Positions 15,924 through 26,338 of a stretch of DNA of 27,228 nucleotides are shown one piece after another. The stretch comes from JBKEDC01 sp047971925 (lineage in GTDB: Bacteria > Bacteroidota > Bacteroidia > Bacteroidales > Prolixibacteraceae). Below the pieces are notes generated by a model. That model worked only from the letters and a program-made list of their open reading frames with translations, was not told the DNA's origin and searched no databases. How positions within the stretch are numbered: position 1 is the stretch's first letter; the number at the start of each line of letters is the position of its first letter. The translations under genes and the position numbers were made by a program. The stretch is from NCBI GenBank assembly GCA_047971925.1, contig JBKEAC010000163.1, positions 1 to 27,228 on the forward strand, given 5' to 3'.

Positions 15924-18900
15924 TTACAGCGTTTGTTCAATTGTAATGGTTACTTTCGGTGTTGTTGTCATGCATGCATTATTTGCTGGTGTGAAGGTAA
16001 ACTCAAACACTTGATTTCCTCCTGTCACATCGTCATAGGCTGCATCGCCAGCAAAACGATTTCCTGAAAGATGTGCTCCGGCTCCGGCAGTGTTGGCTGT
16101 CCATGTTCCAGAAACAGCGGTTCCTAGTAAATTGCTCAAATTAAGATTCGCTGCATCTGCCACACAAATGGTCAGTTCTTTATCTCCAATTTCAATCTCA
16201 TTCACCTTTTCCACATAAAGTTTACCCGTTGCGCTCATTTCCACTCCGCAATATGATTCTGTTACCGTGTAGTTCAACACCAAAATCTCTCGAAGATTCA
16301 TGCCTGTCACATCATATGATGGAACATCGCTTGCATTAATTGGAGTTCCATCGGCAGTCGACCAGTTCACTTCATATCCTGCTTGTGCTTCATAGGCAAT
16401 ACATTCATTTAAGTTAATGCTTGCTTGCTCATCGCAAATTTGCATTTGTGCGGCGGCAACTTTAAGCTCTGCGGGACGAAGACAAATCAAGTGGTCTTCC
16501 ACTTCGCCATCGATTGCTAATCCGGTTGGCGAAGAAACTTCAGAAAGAACTGAACCCACACGCAAACGAACCATGTAGCTTCCTAGCTTAATTCCATAGT
16601 TGTAGTTTGCCGTTTCAAGGCTCACTGCATGTGTTCCTGATTTTACTTTCGCGTTACTTGATTCTGTCATTTCAAAGGTTCCATTCTGATTAATATCTAT
16701 CCACATATATAGTAACGCATCTTTTCCAAGATTGTTTACCACATTTATGTTTGATAATACAATTGTTGATTGATCGGTTGAATAACTCAACATAAGTCCA
16801 TCTTCATCGTCGCCAGTTGCATCGTCGCCCGATGCATCGGATGTTGGAATGCCATCAACTTCACTATCGGGTGCTACTGTTCCGATGTACACATTACTAC
16901 TTGCCTGAGGCGCATAGTGCACTGGTCCGTTATTTGCCACTGTTGTGAAATAACTGTCGGGTGCATCGCCACGGTCGCAATCGTTCACCTGAACCGTTAC
17001 GATATTTGAGTATTGGTCATCGCACACGCCATTGGTGAGTACCACACGGAATGAAGTGCTCGTGCTTAGTGCCGATGTCGTGTAGGTATCGAAAGTGTTT
17101 GTGATTTCTACCTTGTCGGTGAAATCTCCTTTCACTGAACTTTCCCAACGCACAATGCTACTACTACCATATTCGCCAATGCCTAGTTGCGTGGTGTATC
17201 CATTGCAAATAAGCGCATCGCCTGTAATGGCTAGTGAACCGGTGTTCACTGCTTCAAACACATTGATTGTGATTTCGCTTGAATAGGTTTCGCTACATTC
17301 GCCACTTTGAACTAAAGCTCTGAATGTGGTGCTTTCCGCTAAATCGATTGCCGTGTAAGTGTCTGTTGTATTCGCAATTTCCACCATGTCGGTGAAATCG
17401 CCTTTCACTGAACTTTCCCAACGTTCCACAGAGCCCACATGACCGGTTAATTCTAATTCTTTACTATTTGTTCCCACGCACACATTGTTCGATGAACCAT
17501 CTTTCACGGCAAGTATACCACCCACGCTCACTGGAGCTGTTACCACTTCAACCTCATCGGTTAAGATTTCAGTACAAGTGAAGTCGGTGTGAGCAGCTTC
17601 CACATAGTAGTTTGTTGTTCCTGCTGTTGCTATTGTTACCGGGAAGCTAATCACATCGCCAGTTCCCACAACAGGAGCTCCCACTTGGCTATCATCGGCT
17701 TTATTATATAGCTGATATTCCACTGTTGTTTCGCTACTGCTCAAAATAATGTTTTCTTCTACATTAATACAAGCTTGCACCACATCTTCTTCAAAGGTGA
17801 ACGTTTTGATTGGTTTTCCTGAACCACCATCGGCAATACCGGTTGTGCCATCCATGTTGTTGGCTGCATCTCCTCCTGCTGTGCCATCGCCCCAGCCTTT
17901 TGCAATTAAACTAGCACGTGCTGTTTCACCAGCGCAGTATTCGCTCAATCCTCCGTGGAATTTCACCGTCGATGCTTCATTTCCTGCCGCTACTTGTGCT
18001 TCCCAACCCATGAGCAAAGCATCATAGTTAGCCACTGAAAGCTGAGCATCTTTGAACATGCCTTGAGCGTTAGTCAATGCACTGATGTTCCAGCCTCCGA
18101 TGTTTTGGTCGAAACTTGTGGCTTTGTTGAACATGTTGGTCATGCTCGTTACTTTACTCACATCCCATGCCAAAGCTGAATTACCATTATTGTAAGCCGA
18201 AGCTCCCATGAACATACTGCTCATGCTCGTTACTTTACTCACATCCCATGCGCTAAGGTCTTGATTAAACGCCGAGGCATTATAGAACATACTTCCCATG
18301 CTCGTTACTGCCGAAACATTCCACAAACTCAACGACTGATTAAATGATGTGGCACCATAGAACATGCTGTTCATGTCGGTGATTGTTGTAACATTCCATG
18401 CTGAAATACTTGCACTATTCACATTGCTCGCATTCTTGAACATTTCACGTAGGGTTTTTGCCTCGCTCAAATCGGGTGCGCCCACGGTGAGTGGATTGTT
18501 TATTACCATATTTGAACAACCATCGAATGCCGATTCCATGCCTTTCCATTTAATCGTTCCCCATTGCTCAATGCTCCATATTTTATCAACTTGTTGCCCT
18601 TCATCGCCACCATTAAACCAGATGTAAGGGAAAGTTCCTGCTATTTTTATCGTTACCGTTCCTGCTGTGCTATATGTTTTGCTGAATGGTCCGCTTCCCG
18701 ATAGTTCTTCCACGCCGTAGCCATCGCCCCAATTGATTGAGAAATCATAGCCTCCTCCTTTGGTTGGAATGGTAATGGTTTCGCCTGCTTCCACCTGCCA
18801 TGTAGTGATGAACCAATCTTTATCGGCAAACACCAACACATTGACACTTCGTGTGAAGTTTTTTGCGCCATCGGTCACGGTAATATCTAGCGGATAAGTT

Positions 18901-21900
18901 ACCAATGTTGATGCCGATGCACTGTGTCCGTTGATATCGCTTATATGCCCCGATGCGGGTACGGTTGTTGCTAATAAATCATTCTTTGTCCAATCGCTCA
19001 AGCTCCATGCTTTCGTGCAAGCATCGGTGAGAGCTGTTGCAGCATCGTGGCTCACGGCTAATTCGTGCGATAAAGTATAGCTCATGGCACGAATTGCCAA
19101 TTCTGCTGTTTCATCATAGCTCGTTTTCGCATCAATTACTGAAGCTACCACATTGGCACGTTCCACTGTTTTAGCATCGGAACCTGTTGCGGTGAATTTC
19201 ACAGCATATGGACCTGCTACTCCAGTTTTCACGCCCGAAAGGTCGTCGATTGTAATGCTTGAAATGCTTTCCGTTCCACTTAAATACCATGCTGATGCAC
19301 CAGCAGCCGATAATGCCTTCGCTTGATCGTGCGATGTTGCCAAGGATTGCGATGTAAGCACATACCATTTCGCACGAACTGCCATGTTGCTTGTTGCATC
19401 GACAGTGGTGTAGGGGTCGACAAAGTAATAAGATGCCGGACTAGCTGTTGTGGCAATATAATTACCTGCAAAGCCCGCCAATGACCAATCGGTTAAGTTG
19501 AATGCGATTTCCGAGTTCACTCGTCCAATTTTGCTCGATGAGGCTTCAAACACCACTTGCCCACTGGCATTGGTAACTTTCATACCATCTTTTTGTGTGC
19601 CACCGCCTAAATCGAGGAATCCTTCGGTTTTGTGGTTGTTTTGCAGACCCACGTTAATATTTGGTGTCACGTTGCCATTGGCATCTTTCAAGGTAACTGT
19701 AATCTTCACTTTCTCGCTTCCGCCAATTAGCGCACCATTGTCTGTAATTGTATAGCTTGAATTTCCAACCGTTGGAACACCTGGCACAAATGAATAGCTT
19801 GCAGGACTTCCACTCAAAGCATCGGCACCGATTTTCACCGCTGTGCTAAACGTTGATGCCACCGTGCTGCTCACTGGAATATCAAATGTTCCAGCATCGT
19901 CCTTTGCTAAACTATACACATAGGCATCACCAGCTGTTCCACCATTAATCGACACATTGGTAGTTGCCTCGAAGGTAACTGCTGAAGCTGCACTTAATGT
20001 TGTGATGGCGTTATTTTGAGCATCGAATAATTTCACACGAAGCTTGTCGGGATTCACTCCTGCCACTTGCTTGTCTTGTATCACAGAAACCACACTCTTA
20101 GCAGCCGATGGCGCTCCTGGTGTAAATTCATATTCCGCTAAATACACTGCTCCTTCGTTTCCACCTCCCGATACAGCAGCGTCGTAAACCCCACATTGTG
20201 TGGCATATTTCTTTGCTACTGTTGAAGTAATTTTAAACTCCGCCACACCATCGCTACCTGTTGTTATAATGAATTTCTCCGTGTCCGTATCTGATGAAGC
20301 TGTTCCTGTAATCATTTCAGCTTTCACATTCGCGGTTTTGTAGAAATACGCTTGACCAGCATTCACCGGATTATTCGATACATCTTTTAATGTTACCGTT
20401 ACCGTGATATATGAAGACCCATCTGCCACTTGCGAGGGAGGATCGAGCACAATTGTACTGTTCGAAAAGCTCGCAGTTCCTGGCAAAAACTTATGTGTGA
20501 TTGCTGGAATTACCTCAGTATATACATCGGTTGACGTTTCATAATACACCGTGGTGCTGTAAGTGCCAGCCACCGATGATGTTCCGTTAAACACAACCAC
20601 GCCATTCGCATCACTCGCCACAATGTGGTCGGTATTTAAACCACTTCCCCAGTTGATATTCGCATCGGCAGGAATTTTCACATTCACACCTTCTAATAAG
20701 TTGCCAAAGGCATCGGTTACAGTACCGATGATTTGGTTATATTGCGAGCCATTAGCCTCCGAATTGTTTCGTTCCAAAACCAATGCCACTCCACCAGCTG
20801 TTGCAGGAGTAAATTCATAGTCCACCGGAATGGTTTTAGCCGATTCGTTGCCCATGAATATCACAGCACCTGCTGTGGTGAATTTTCCAACCAGTGTGCT
20901 TGTAGCTTTCACTGTTGCCACACCGTTGTTATCAACCACCTTTTGAACCTTGCCATAAGTGCCATCATAAGTTACTGAAGTTGCAGCACTGCCATCTTCT
21001 TGCAAAGTGGGTAAGTGGAAAATAGCTGTTTCTCCTCTACAAGGGTTGCCATAAGCATCGAGCAAGGTAATCGCTAATTCGATGTCATCGCCAACAATTT
21101 GAGGGGTAGGATTAGCTGTAACCGTACTCATGTTCGCTTCAATCGGACCAGCCACAAAGCTATATGCTGAGGTGCTTGCTGCAGCCACCCACGCTGTTCC
21201 ATTATAGAACTCAATGCTTGTGGTGAAGTTAGTCCATGCTTTTTTAGTTGAAGCATGCACTTCCATTTGTCCTTCGCTATTTGTTTTCAATCCCGAAGTA
21301 GCATCACCTGCTGTTGTGGCATCGCTCACATTTTGCCAGAAACGCACATCGGTTGTGGCATTGAAGCGCACTTCCGCATCGGGCACCAAGTTACCGTTGG
21401 CATCTTTCAATGTCACTCTAAACAGATGATATTCTAAATTATCGGCCATTAGCGACGTTTCGCTACTTGTTAACCATTCCAAGCTTGCCGATGTTGGTAT
21501 GCCGGCGCCAAAGGTATAGCTCACAGGGTTCGATGAGTGTGTAATGACACCACCCACGGTGTTTCCTGAATCTTCAGGGTTATGACTAATTACAGAAACC
21601 GATGTGGTGTAAGTTCCCACTTTGGTTGAAGTAGCACTTGTTGTTGCTACACCGTTGGCATCGGTATATACAGAGGCTGATGAGAAAGATACATTGGCTG
21701 TGCTTTCAAACTGCACTTCGGCATTGGGCATTAAATTGCCTAACAAATCTTTCACCACCACTTCAATTTGGTGTGCATCGGTGCCATTGGCAGCTTTTTT
21801 ATCTGCCGATGTTGTTAAAGTTACCACAGCTTCAGCTAAATCGGCTTGCGGATAAACCTTAATGGTTTGATTTTCGAAATAAGATTCACATGATGCACCC

Positions 21901-24900
21901 GCCCACAGCTGATAGTCGGTGTCCACATTAATTGCACCCATTGTAAGGGTAACATTTGCCGAAGGATTTCCTGTAACAGAAACAACTGTTCCGCTAGGAA
22001 GAGCTTTGGCATAATAAGTTACACCCGACAAGGTTTTCGCAAGAATAATTTTAGCTTGCTCAGCTCCTTGGAAAATAGCCGGCGTTTCCACTAGGGTTGC
22101 GCTGATGTTTGGTGCCGAAGAACCACCATCGACAATGTCGGTGTAAGTGCTATTGGCAGCTCCAAGCACACCATCGCCCCAACCTTTATCGATGAGCAAT
22201 TCGCGCGCCGCTTTTCCATCGCAATATTGGCTTTTTCCTCCGTGGAATTTCACATTTTTATTCGCTGTTCCTAAGTTCACTTGTTTGCTCCAGCTGATGA
22301 GCAAGGCGTCGTAGTTTTCAACAGAAAGAGTTACAGAGGTAAACATGTTCGAGGCACTCGTTAGTGCGGAAATTTTCCATGCTGAAAGATTCTGATTAAA
22401 CGCTGTGGTTCCGCTGAACATGTTGTTCATGCTCGTTACTGCCGAAACATTCCAATCACTTAAATCCTGATTAAACGTAGTGGCATCTTGGAACATGAAG
22501 TTCATGCTCGTTACTTTCGAAACATCCCATGCACTTAAATCCTGATTAAATGCTATTGCTCCACAGAACATGTTGCTCATGTTGGTTGCTGCCGAAACAT
22601 TCCAGTTATTCAACGACTGATTGAATGCCTTGGCATACCAAAAGGCACCGTGCATGTCGGTAATTGTTGAAACATCCCAGTTATCAATCGGACTATTAAA
22701 GACAGTACAACCATTGAAAAGGTAATTCATGGTGCTCACTTTTGAAAGATCGGGCACGTCAACATCGGCATCGAAATTCATTTCTTTAGCACCATAGAAC
22801 ATGCGTTCCATGCTCGACCACTGAATAGTTCCGAATTTCATCACTTTTTGCAAGTATTGAATATCTTCCGTTGTGCTACCCCAACGCATGCTCACGCCAC
22901 CCGACATTTTAATCGTCACGATGTCGCCCGCAGTATAATTTGAACCATAGGTGTGCGTGGGTTCACCTGTCACGTTGTAATCAACTGCGCCATCGCCCCA
23001 CGAAACAGTCATGGCATCACCTTTATTTCCGTAACGCTGAATGGTGATTGTTTTGCTTGCCGGCACTTTCCACTGCGTGATGAATTGCCCCGAGCAGTTT
23101 GAACCGCCATCGATGATTCCGGTGACATCGGTGTTCACATAGCTATTGTTGGCATTATCGGCATCGCCCCAACCTTTGTTAATGAGAATTTCGCGCGCAG
23201 CTTCACCCATACACCAAGTGCTATTTCCACCGTGGAATTTCACATTTTGTTTGGCGGTAGCAGCTTGCACTTGCGCGCACCATCCGATGAGCAAGGCGTC
23301 GTAGTTATCGAGCGAAAGTGTGGCATTTTGGAACATGAGGTCAGCCGAAGTTAAAGCCGAAATTTTCCACGAGGCTAAATTTTGGTCGAAAGCAGTTGCA
23401 CCATTAAACATGGCATCCATGCTTGTGGCAGCACTCACATCCCAAGCTGAAAGATCTTGATTAAACAGCGTGGCATTTTGGAACGCAGCGTTAAAGTTTT
23501 GCACCGAAGCGGTTTTGAAATTAGCCAAACTCTGATTAAAAGCTGTGGCACCATTAAACATGCCATTCATTACTGTTAATGCGGGCGTAGTTGCCCAGCT
23601 CCACACAATCGGATTAGCCTGATTGTTTCCGGTGTCGCCATTGTTAAATGCGGTGGCACCCGAAAACATGGTCATCATCGTTTGCACCTTGCTCACATTC
23701 CAGCCATCAACCGATTGGTTAAATGCGGTGGCACCTTCAAATAGGCCATACATACTCACCACAGCAGCCGTTTTATCGCCCCAACTCAAGGGAACACCTC
23801 CGTTGTTATAGGCACTTGCATTCTTAAATAAATCGGTCATGTTTTGCACCTTCGAAACATCCCATGCGCTCAAGTCGCTATTCATGGGAGTGCCTTCAAA
23901 CATGCTCGACATATCAGTTACTGAATTTAAATCGGGTGAATCGGTGGCATTAAGCACTAAATTCGAACAGCCTTTAAATGCACTCGACATGGCAGCCCAC
24001 TGGGTGTTACCCCATTGTTCAACGCTTAAAATCTTATCAATTTGTTGCCCAGCAGCACCACCATTGAAAAGTATTCTTGGGAATCCCTTTCCATTTGAAT
24101 TTTTATTGGCATCTTCGCCGGCACCCACAATTCTAATGGTATAAACGCCCGCATTGGCGTAAGTATATTTCACACTGAGGGCACTGCCTGTTCCTGTGAA
24201 ACGCTTAATGTTTGGCACATCGGCATAATGCACACTGTTTATCATTTTACCATCGCCCCAATCCACATAAAAATCATAGCTTAATGAGGCATCTAAGGGT
24301 ATTTGCACGCTTTCGCCAGCTTTCACATCCCAAGTGGTGTTGAAGGTGTTCTCTGCCATCACAATTGGCATGTTCACCGAAATGGCGTGATTGTTTGTGA
24401 ATGCATCATCGGGGTCAATCTCATCGAGAGAAATCACACCGCCCGCATCGCCAAAGGCACCCGTTACATTGGCTGATGAAATTCCCACAACATCGAGCCT
24501 CCCCACCAAATCATCGGCGCTAATGGTGTAAGTGCCATAAGCTCGGTTGAATGTAAGACGGGTAATGAAATCATCATCGCCACTTGTTATAGCACTATTC
24601 ATCAGCGAGGCGTAGTTACCCCCCACTAGCAGCTGGTCGTGGCTGTTTCGTGCCACCGAAAGAATATCATAGGCACCATAGTTAAAACCCTCGTATATGG
24701 TAGCTGAATTATTATTAAACATGCCGTTGAAGCTGGTGGCAGCCGTACCATCGAGATTAAGCACCACTAAGGCGCCTTCAAAATAACGGTCGCCACTTGG
24801 TGCAGTACCATTACACTCATGCACCCCGCACCAAATTTTGCCCTTCATGATGTCCATACCATCAACAGCCCAAAAGTTATTAAACATGCCATCGACATTA

Positions 24901-26111
24901 AATTTTCCGGCACCTGTTCCACTTGGCGTGATCGAACCATCATCTTGAATCGAGGCAATGTGGTCGGAAGTACTACTTCCTGCACTAATATATTTCCCTG
25001 TAACGAGCACTCCACCCGGACCTGGGGTGTCGGGATCGGTGGGTTCAGGCATTACGCGTATGCCGAGAATACCATAGCATGTTCCAAAATTTTGCAAGGT
25101 GAAACCGGGGGCACGTGCCCCTGTTGTTTTATCGCGTTTATCGAGAGCCTGATAAGCAGTGCCTGTCCAATGTCCCGAACGGCTAGCTCCAATCCAAATA
25201 TAATCGCCATCGATGGCAACCGAGCTACCACGAGCTGTAGCATTAGTAAATCCAGCATTAAAGTCCGAGTTCACCGAACCATCGGCATTGAGTTTCACCA
25301 CACCACGGCGCGCCACACCGCCCACTGTGGTAAATTCACCCATCACGAAGATAGAGCCATCGGTGTCTTCTGCCATACAAAAACCTGGGCGACCGAAGTC
25401 GGCAGCAATAGCACCCACCAAACCATTGAGAGCAGGCTGGGTGTTGCTTGCGGTGAGCTTGTTCATGAAATCGGTGTCGATGCTGAAATCGCCTTTCAGC
25501 TTCACCAGATAATCATAGTTAGCATTGCCCATGAAATTGATGAACTCACCCCCTAAGAGCAATCCACCATCTTGGGTTTCAATGACCCAGCGCACTTCAT
25601 CATTCAGATAATTAGTTCGGCGTTGACCATAGCCCAACTTCACCTCCTTGCCATTGGCATCTACCACCACGAAATCGTCGTTTCCTGTAGCCTCATAGTT
25701 GTCAAAACCACCCGAAAGCACCATCAGCCCCTTGTTGGCGCCATAGTCACCCTTTCCTTCCAACTCCAAAATACAGGTAAAACCATAATAATTCGAGTAG
25801 TCAGTGTAAGTGTAGTCGGTAGCATTCTTCACACCGGGCACCCCCCAATCGGCGTCGAGCAAGTCGGAAGCCTTTTTCGGGTTAAAAGTTAGTGTCACCG
25901 TTTTACCGGTGTTCAGCACCACGTCAACCGTGCTACCAATCCCCAGCCAGTTGTCGAACTCTGCCATTATTTCAATGGTGCTACCTGTAGAATACTTCCC
26001 ATCAGCCGATGTGGTACTGAATTTCACCAAATTGGGACTTTGTGCTTGAACATTCCACAAGGAGAATAATCCAAGAAAGGTGACAAATAGATGTTTCGTT
26101 AATTTACTCAT
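15924..26111 (-). CDS. Giant modular surface protein (delta-60, BspA/DUF285, invasin-like Ig, GEVED)
   Basis: A 3395-residue protein with a signal peptide (1-23). Rough layout: a unique N-terminus to about 130; delta-60-like blades at 150-520 (MGEFTTVGGVARRGVVKLNA, LLVGGNYASL); a DUF285/BspA block at 590-1005; a second at 1006-1330; an Ig-like spacer to 1420; seven invasin-like Big_1 repeats at 1421-2230 (VTLKDANGN signatures); a duplicated unknown module at 2230-2428; a third DUF285 block at 2429-2764; Ig-like repeats to 3045, including two with RWESSVKGDFTD; a GEVED domain at 3045-3209 (CDRGDAPDSY ... GEVEDHL); and two Cys-pair modules like those of the smaller subunits. Each DUF285 block opens with a WGDG-containing PKD-like module and ends in a conserved cap (KFHGGxSxYCxG ... 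KGWGD). It ends in VTITIEQTL, with no T9SS CTD. Probably an adhesin at the cell surface. First gene of the operon. Confidence 0.88.
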   Translation of the reverse strand: MSKLTKHLFVTFLGLFSLWNVQAQSPNLVKFSTTSADGKYSTGSTIEIMAEFDNWLGIGSTVDVVLNTGKTVTLTFNPKKASDLLDADWGVPGVKNATDYTYTDYSNYYGFTCILELEGKGDYGANKGLMVLSGGFDNYEATGNDDFVVVDANGKEVKLGYGQRRTNYLNDEVRWVIETQDGGLLLGGEFINFMGNANYDYLVKLKGDFSIDTDFMNKLTASNTQPALNGLVGAIAADFGRPGFCMAEDTDGSIFVMGEFTTVGGVARRGVVKLNADGSVNSDFNAGFTNATARGSSVAIDGDYIWIGASRSGHWTGTAYQALDKRDKTTGARAPGFTLQNFGTCYGILGIRVMPEPTDPDTPGPGGVLVTGKYISAGSSTSDHIASIQDDGSITPSGTGAGKFNVDGMFNNFWAVDGMDIMKGKIWCGVHECNGTAPSGDRYFEGALVVLNLDGTAATSFNGMFNNNSATIYEGFNYGAYDILSVARNSHDQLLVGGNYASLMNSAITSGDDDFITRLTFNRAYGTYTISADDLVGRLDVVGISSANVTGAFGDAGGVISLDEIDPDDAFTNNHAISVNMPIVMAENTFNTTWDVKAGESVQIPLDASLSYDFYVDWGDGKMINSVHYADVPNIKRFTGTGSALSVKYTYANAGVYTIRIVGAGEDANKNSNGKGFPRILFNGGAAGQQIDKILSVEQWGNTQWAAMSSAFKGCSNLVLNATDSPDLNSVTDMSSMFEGTPMNSDLSAWDVSKVQNMTDLFKNASAYNNGGVPLSWGDKTAAVVSMYGLFEGATAFNQSVDGWNVSKVQTMMTMFSGATAFNNGDTGNNQANPIVWSWATTPALTVMNGMFNGATAFNQSLANFKTASVQNFNAAFQNATLFNQDLSAWDVSAATSMDAMFNGATAFDQNLASWKISALTSADLMFQNATLSLDNYDALLIGWCAQVQAATAKQNVKFHGGNSTWCMGEAAREILINKGWGDADNANNSYVNTDVTGIIDGGSNCSGQFITQWKVPASKTITIQRYGNKGDAMTVSWGDGAVDYNVTGEPTHTYGSNYTAGDIVTIKMSGGVSMRWGSTTEDIQYLQKVMKFGTIQWSSMERMFYGAKEMNFDADVDVPDLSKVSTMNYLFNGCTVFNSPIDNWDVSTITDMHGAFWYAKAFNQSLNNWNVSAATNMSNMFCGAIAFNQDLSAWDVSKVTSMNFMFQDATTFNQDLSDWNVSAVTSMNNMFSGTTAFNQNLSAWKISALTSASNMFTSVTLSVENYDALLISWSKQVNLGTANKNVKFHGGKSQYCDGKAARELLIDKGWGDGVLGAANSTYTDIVDGGSSAPNISATLVETPAIFQGAEQAKIILAKTLSGVTYYAKALPSGTVVSVTGNPSANVTLTMGAINVDTDYQLWAGASCESYFENQTIKVYPQADLAEAVVTLTTSADKKAANGTDAHQIEVVVKDLLGNLMPNAEVQFESTANVSFSSASVYTDANGVATTSATSTKVGTYTTSVSVISHNPEDSGNTVGGVITHSSNPVSYTFGAGIPTSASLEWLTSSETSLMADNLEYHLFRVTLKDANGNLVPDAEVRFNATTDVRFWQNVSDATTAGDATSGLKTNSEGQMEVHASTKKAWTNFTTSIEFYNGTAWVAAASTSAYSFVAGPIEANMSTVTANPTPQIVGDDIELAITLLDAYGNPCRGETAIFHLPTLQEDGSAATSVTYDGTYGKVQKVVDNNGVATVKATSTLVGKFTTAGAVIFMGNESAKTIPVDYEFTPATAGGVALVLERNNSEANGSQYNQIIGTVTDAFGNLLEGVNVKIPADANINWGSGLNTDHIVASDANGVVVFNGTSSVAGTYSTTVYYETSTDVYTEVIPAITHKFLPGTASFSNSTIVLDPPSQVADGSSYITVTVTLKDVSNNPVNAGQAYFYKTANVKAEMITGTASSDTDTEKFIITTGSDGVAEFKITSTVAKKYATQCGVYDAAVSGGGNEGAVYLAEYEFTPGAPSAAKSVVSVIQDKQVAGVNPDKLRVKLFDAQNNAITTLSAASAVTFEATTNVSINGGTAGDAYVYSLAKDDAGTFDIPVSSTVASTFSTAVKIGADALSGSPASYSFVPGVPTVGNSSYTITDNGALIGGSEKVKITVTLKDANGNVTPNINVGLQNNHKTEGFLDLGGGTQKDGMKVTNASGQVVFEASSSKIGRVNSEIAFNLTDWSLAGFAGNYIATTASPASYYFVDPYTTVDATSNMAVRAKWYVLTSQSLATSHDQAKALSAAGASAWYLSGTESISSITIDDLSGVKTGVAGPYAVKFTATGSDAKTVERANVVASVIDAKTSYDETAELAIRAMSYTLSHELAVSHDAATALTDACTKAWSLSDWTKNDLLATTVPASGHISDINGHSASASTLVTYPLDITVTDGAKNFTRSVNVLVFADKDWFITTWQVEAGETITIPTKGGGYDFSINWGDGYGVEELSGSGPFSKTYSTAGTVTIKIAGTFPYIWFNGGDEGQQVDKIWSIEQWGTIKWKGMESAFDGCSNMVINNPLTVGAPDLSEAKTLREMFKNASNVNSASISAWNVTTITDMNSMFYGATSFNQSLSLWNVSAVTSMGSMFYNASAFNQDLSAWDVSKVTSMSSMFMGASAYNNGNSALAWDVSKVTSMTNMFNKATSFDQNIGGWNISALTNAQGMFKDAQLSVANYDALLMGWEAQVAAGNEASTVKFHGGLSEYCAGETARASLIAKGWGDGTAGGDAANNMDGTTGIADGGSGKPIKTFTFEEDVVQACINVEENIILSSSETTVEYQLYNKADDSQVGAPVVGTGDVISFPVTIATAGTTNYYVEAAHTDFTCTEILTDEVEVVTAPVSVGGILAVKDGSSNNVCVGTNSKELELTGHVGSVERWESSVKGDFTDMVEIANTTDTYTAIDLAESTTFRALVQSGECSETYSSEITINVFEAVNTGSLAITGDALICNGYTTQLGIGEYGSSSIVRWESSVKGDFTDKVEITNTFDTYTTSALSTSTSFRVVLTNGVCDDQYSNIVTVQVNDCDRGDAPDSYFTTVANNGPVHYAPQASSNVYIGTVAPDSEVDGIPTSDASGDDATGDDEDGLMLSYSTDQSTIVLSNINVVNNLGKDALLYMWIDINQNGTFEMTESSNAKVKSGTHAVSLETANYNYGIKLGSYMVRLRVGSVLSEVSSPTGLAIDGEVEDHLICLRPAELKVAAAQMQICDEQASINLNECIAYEAQAGYEVNWSTADGTPINASDVPSYDVTGMNLREILVLNYTVTESYCGVEMSATGKLYVEKVNEIEIGDKELTICVADAANLNLSNLLGTAVSGTWTANTAGAGAHLSGNRFAGDAAYDDVTGGNQVFEFTFTPANNACMTTTPKVTITIEQTL
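18140..18251 (-). repeat. Exact 31-bp direct repeat inside the third DUF285 block
   Basis: The same 31 bases occur at 18140-18170 and 18221-18251, 81 bp (27 codons) apart, encoding ...WDVSKVTSM.... Near-copies recur at about 18300 and in the second DUF285 block near 22430-22540. The spacing is a multiple of three, so recombination would change repeat number without shifting frame. Confidence 0.85.
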
Positions 26112-26338
26112 ATAAGTGTTTATTGCTTTTAATCATCGTTTGAAAATCAAACACACCCTCATTTTACAATAAAAAAAATAAAGATGAGTTGTGAATAACA
26201 TGAAAGCAACACCAAATATTAAAATATGTTCACCACAATAGACAATATTTCAATAAAAAATTTACAACACAAAAAAAAGTAGCGAAAGTTGCGCAGCTTG
26301 GTCCTTATTTTCTTTCCCTTTCGGGGAAGATTAAAAGA
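26112..26338. other. Upstream region of the giant gene
   Basis: About 230 bp of very AT-rich DNA separates the giant gene (-) from the small ORF at 26339 (+), so it must hold the operon's promoter. I find no exact minus-strand TAnnTTTG; the closest is TAATATTTG (near 26213-26221) with one extra base. A short hairpin, tctttccc/ggggaaga with one G-T pair, lies at 26311-26330. Confidence 0.5.

Noticed and set aside
24819..25556. 245-codon plus-strand frame antisense to the giant gene
   Set aside because: A shadow of a clearly coding minus-strand region with higher GC; no domain or signal is visible. Other plus-strand frames in 16000-26000 are shadows too.
11140..26111. The four exported proteins as one frameshifted SprB-like gene
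   Set aside because: Each has its own start, signal peptide and clean stop, with 36-98 bp non-coding gaps, two of them containing hairpins. The modules are complete at both ends.
26311..26330. Hairpin tctttccc/ggggaaga as a terminator
   Set aside because: Only 8 bp with a G-T pair and no T-run on either strand.
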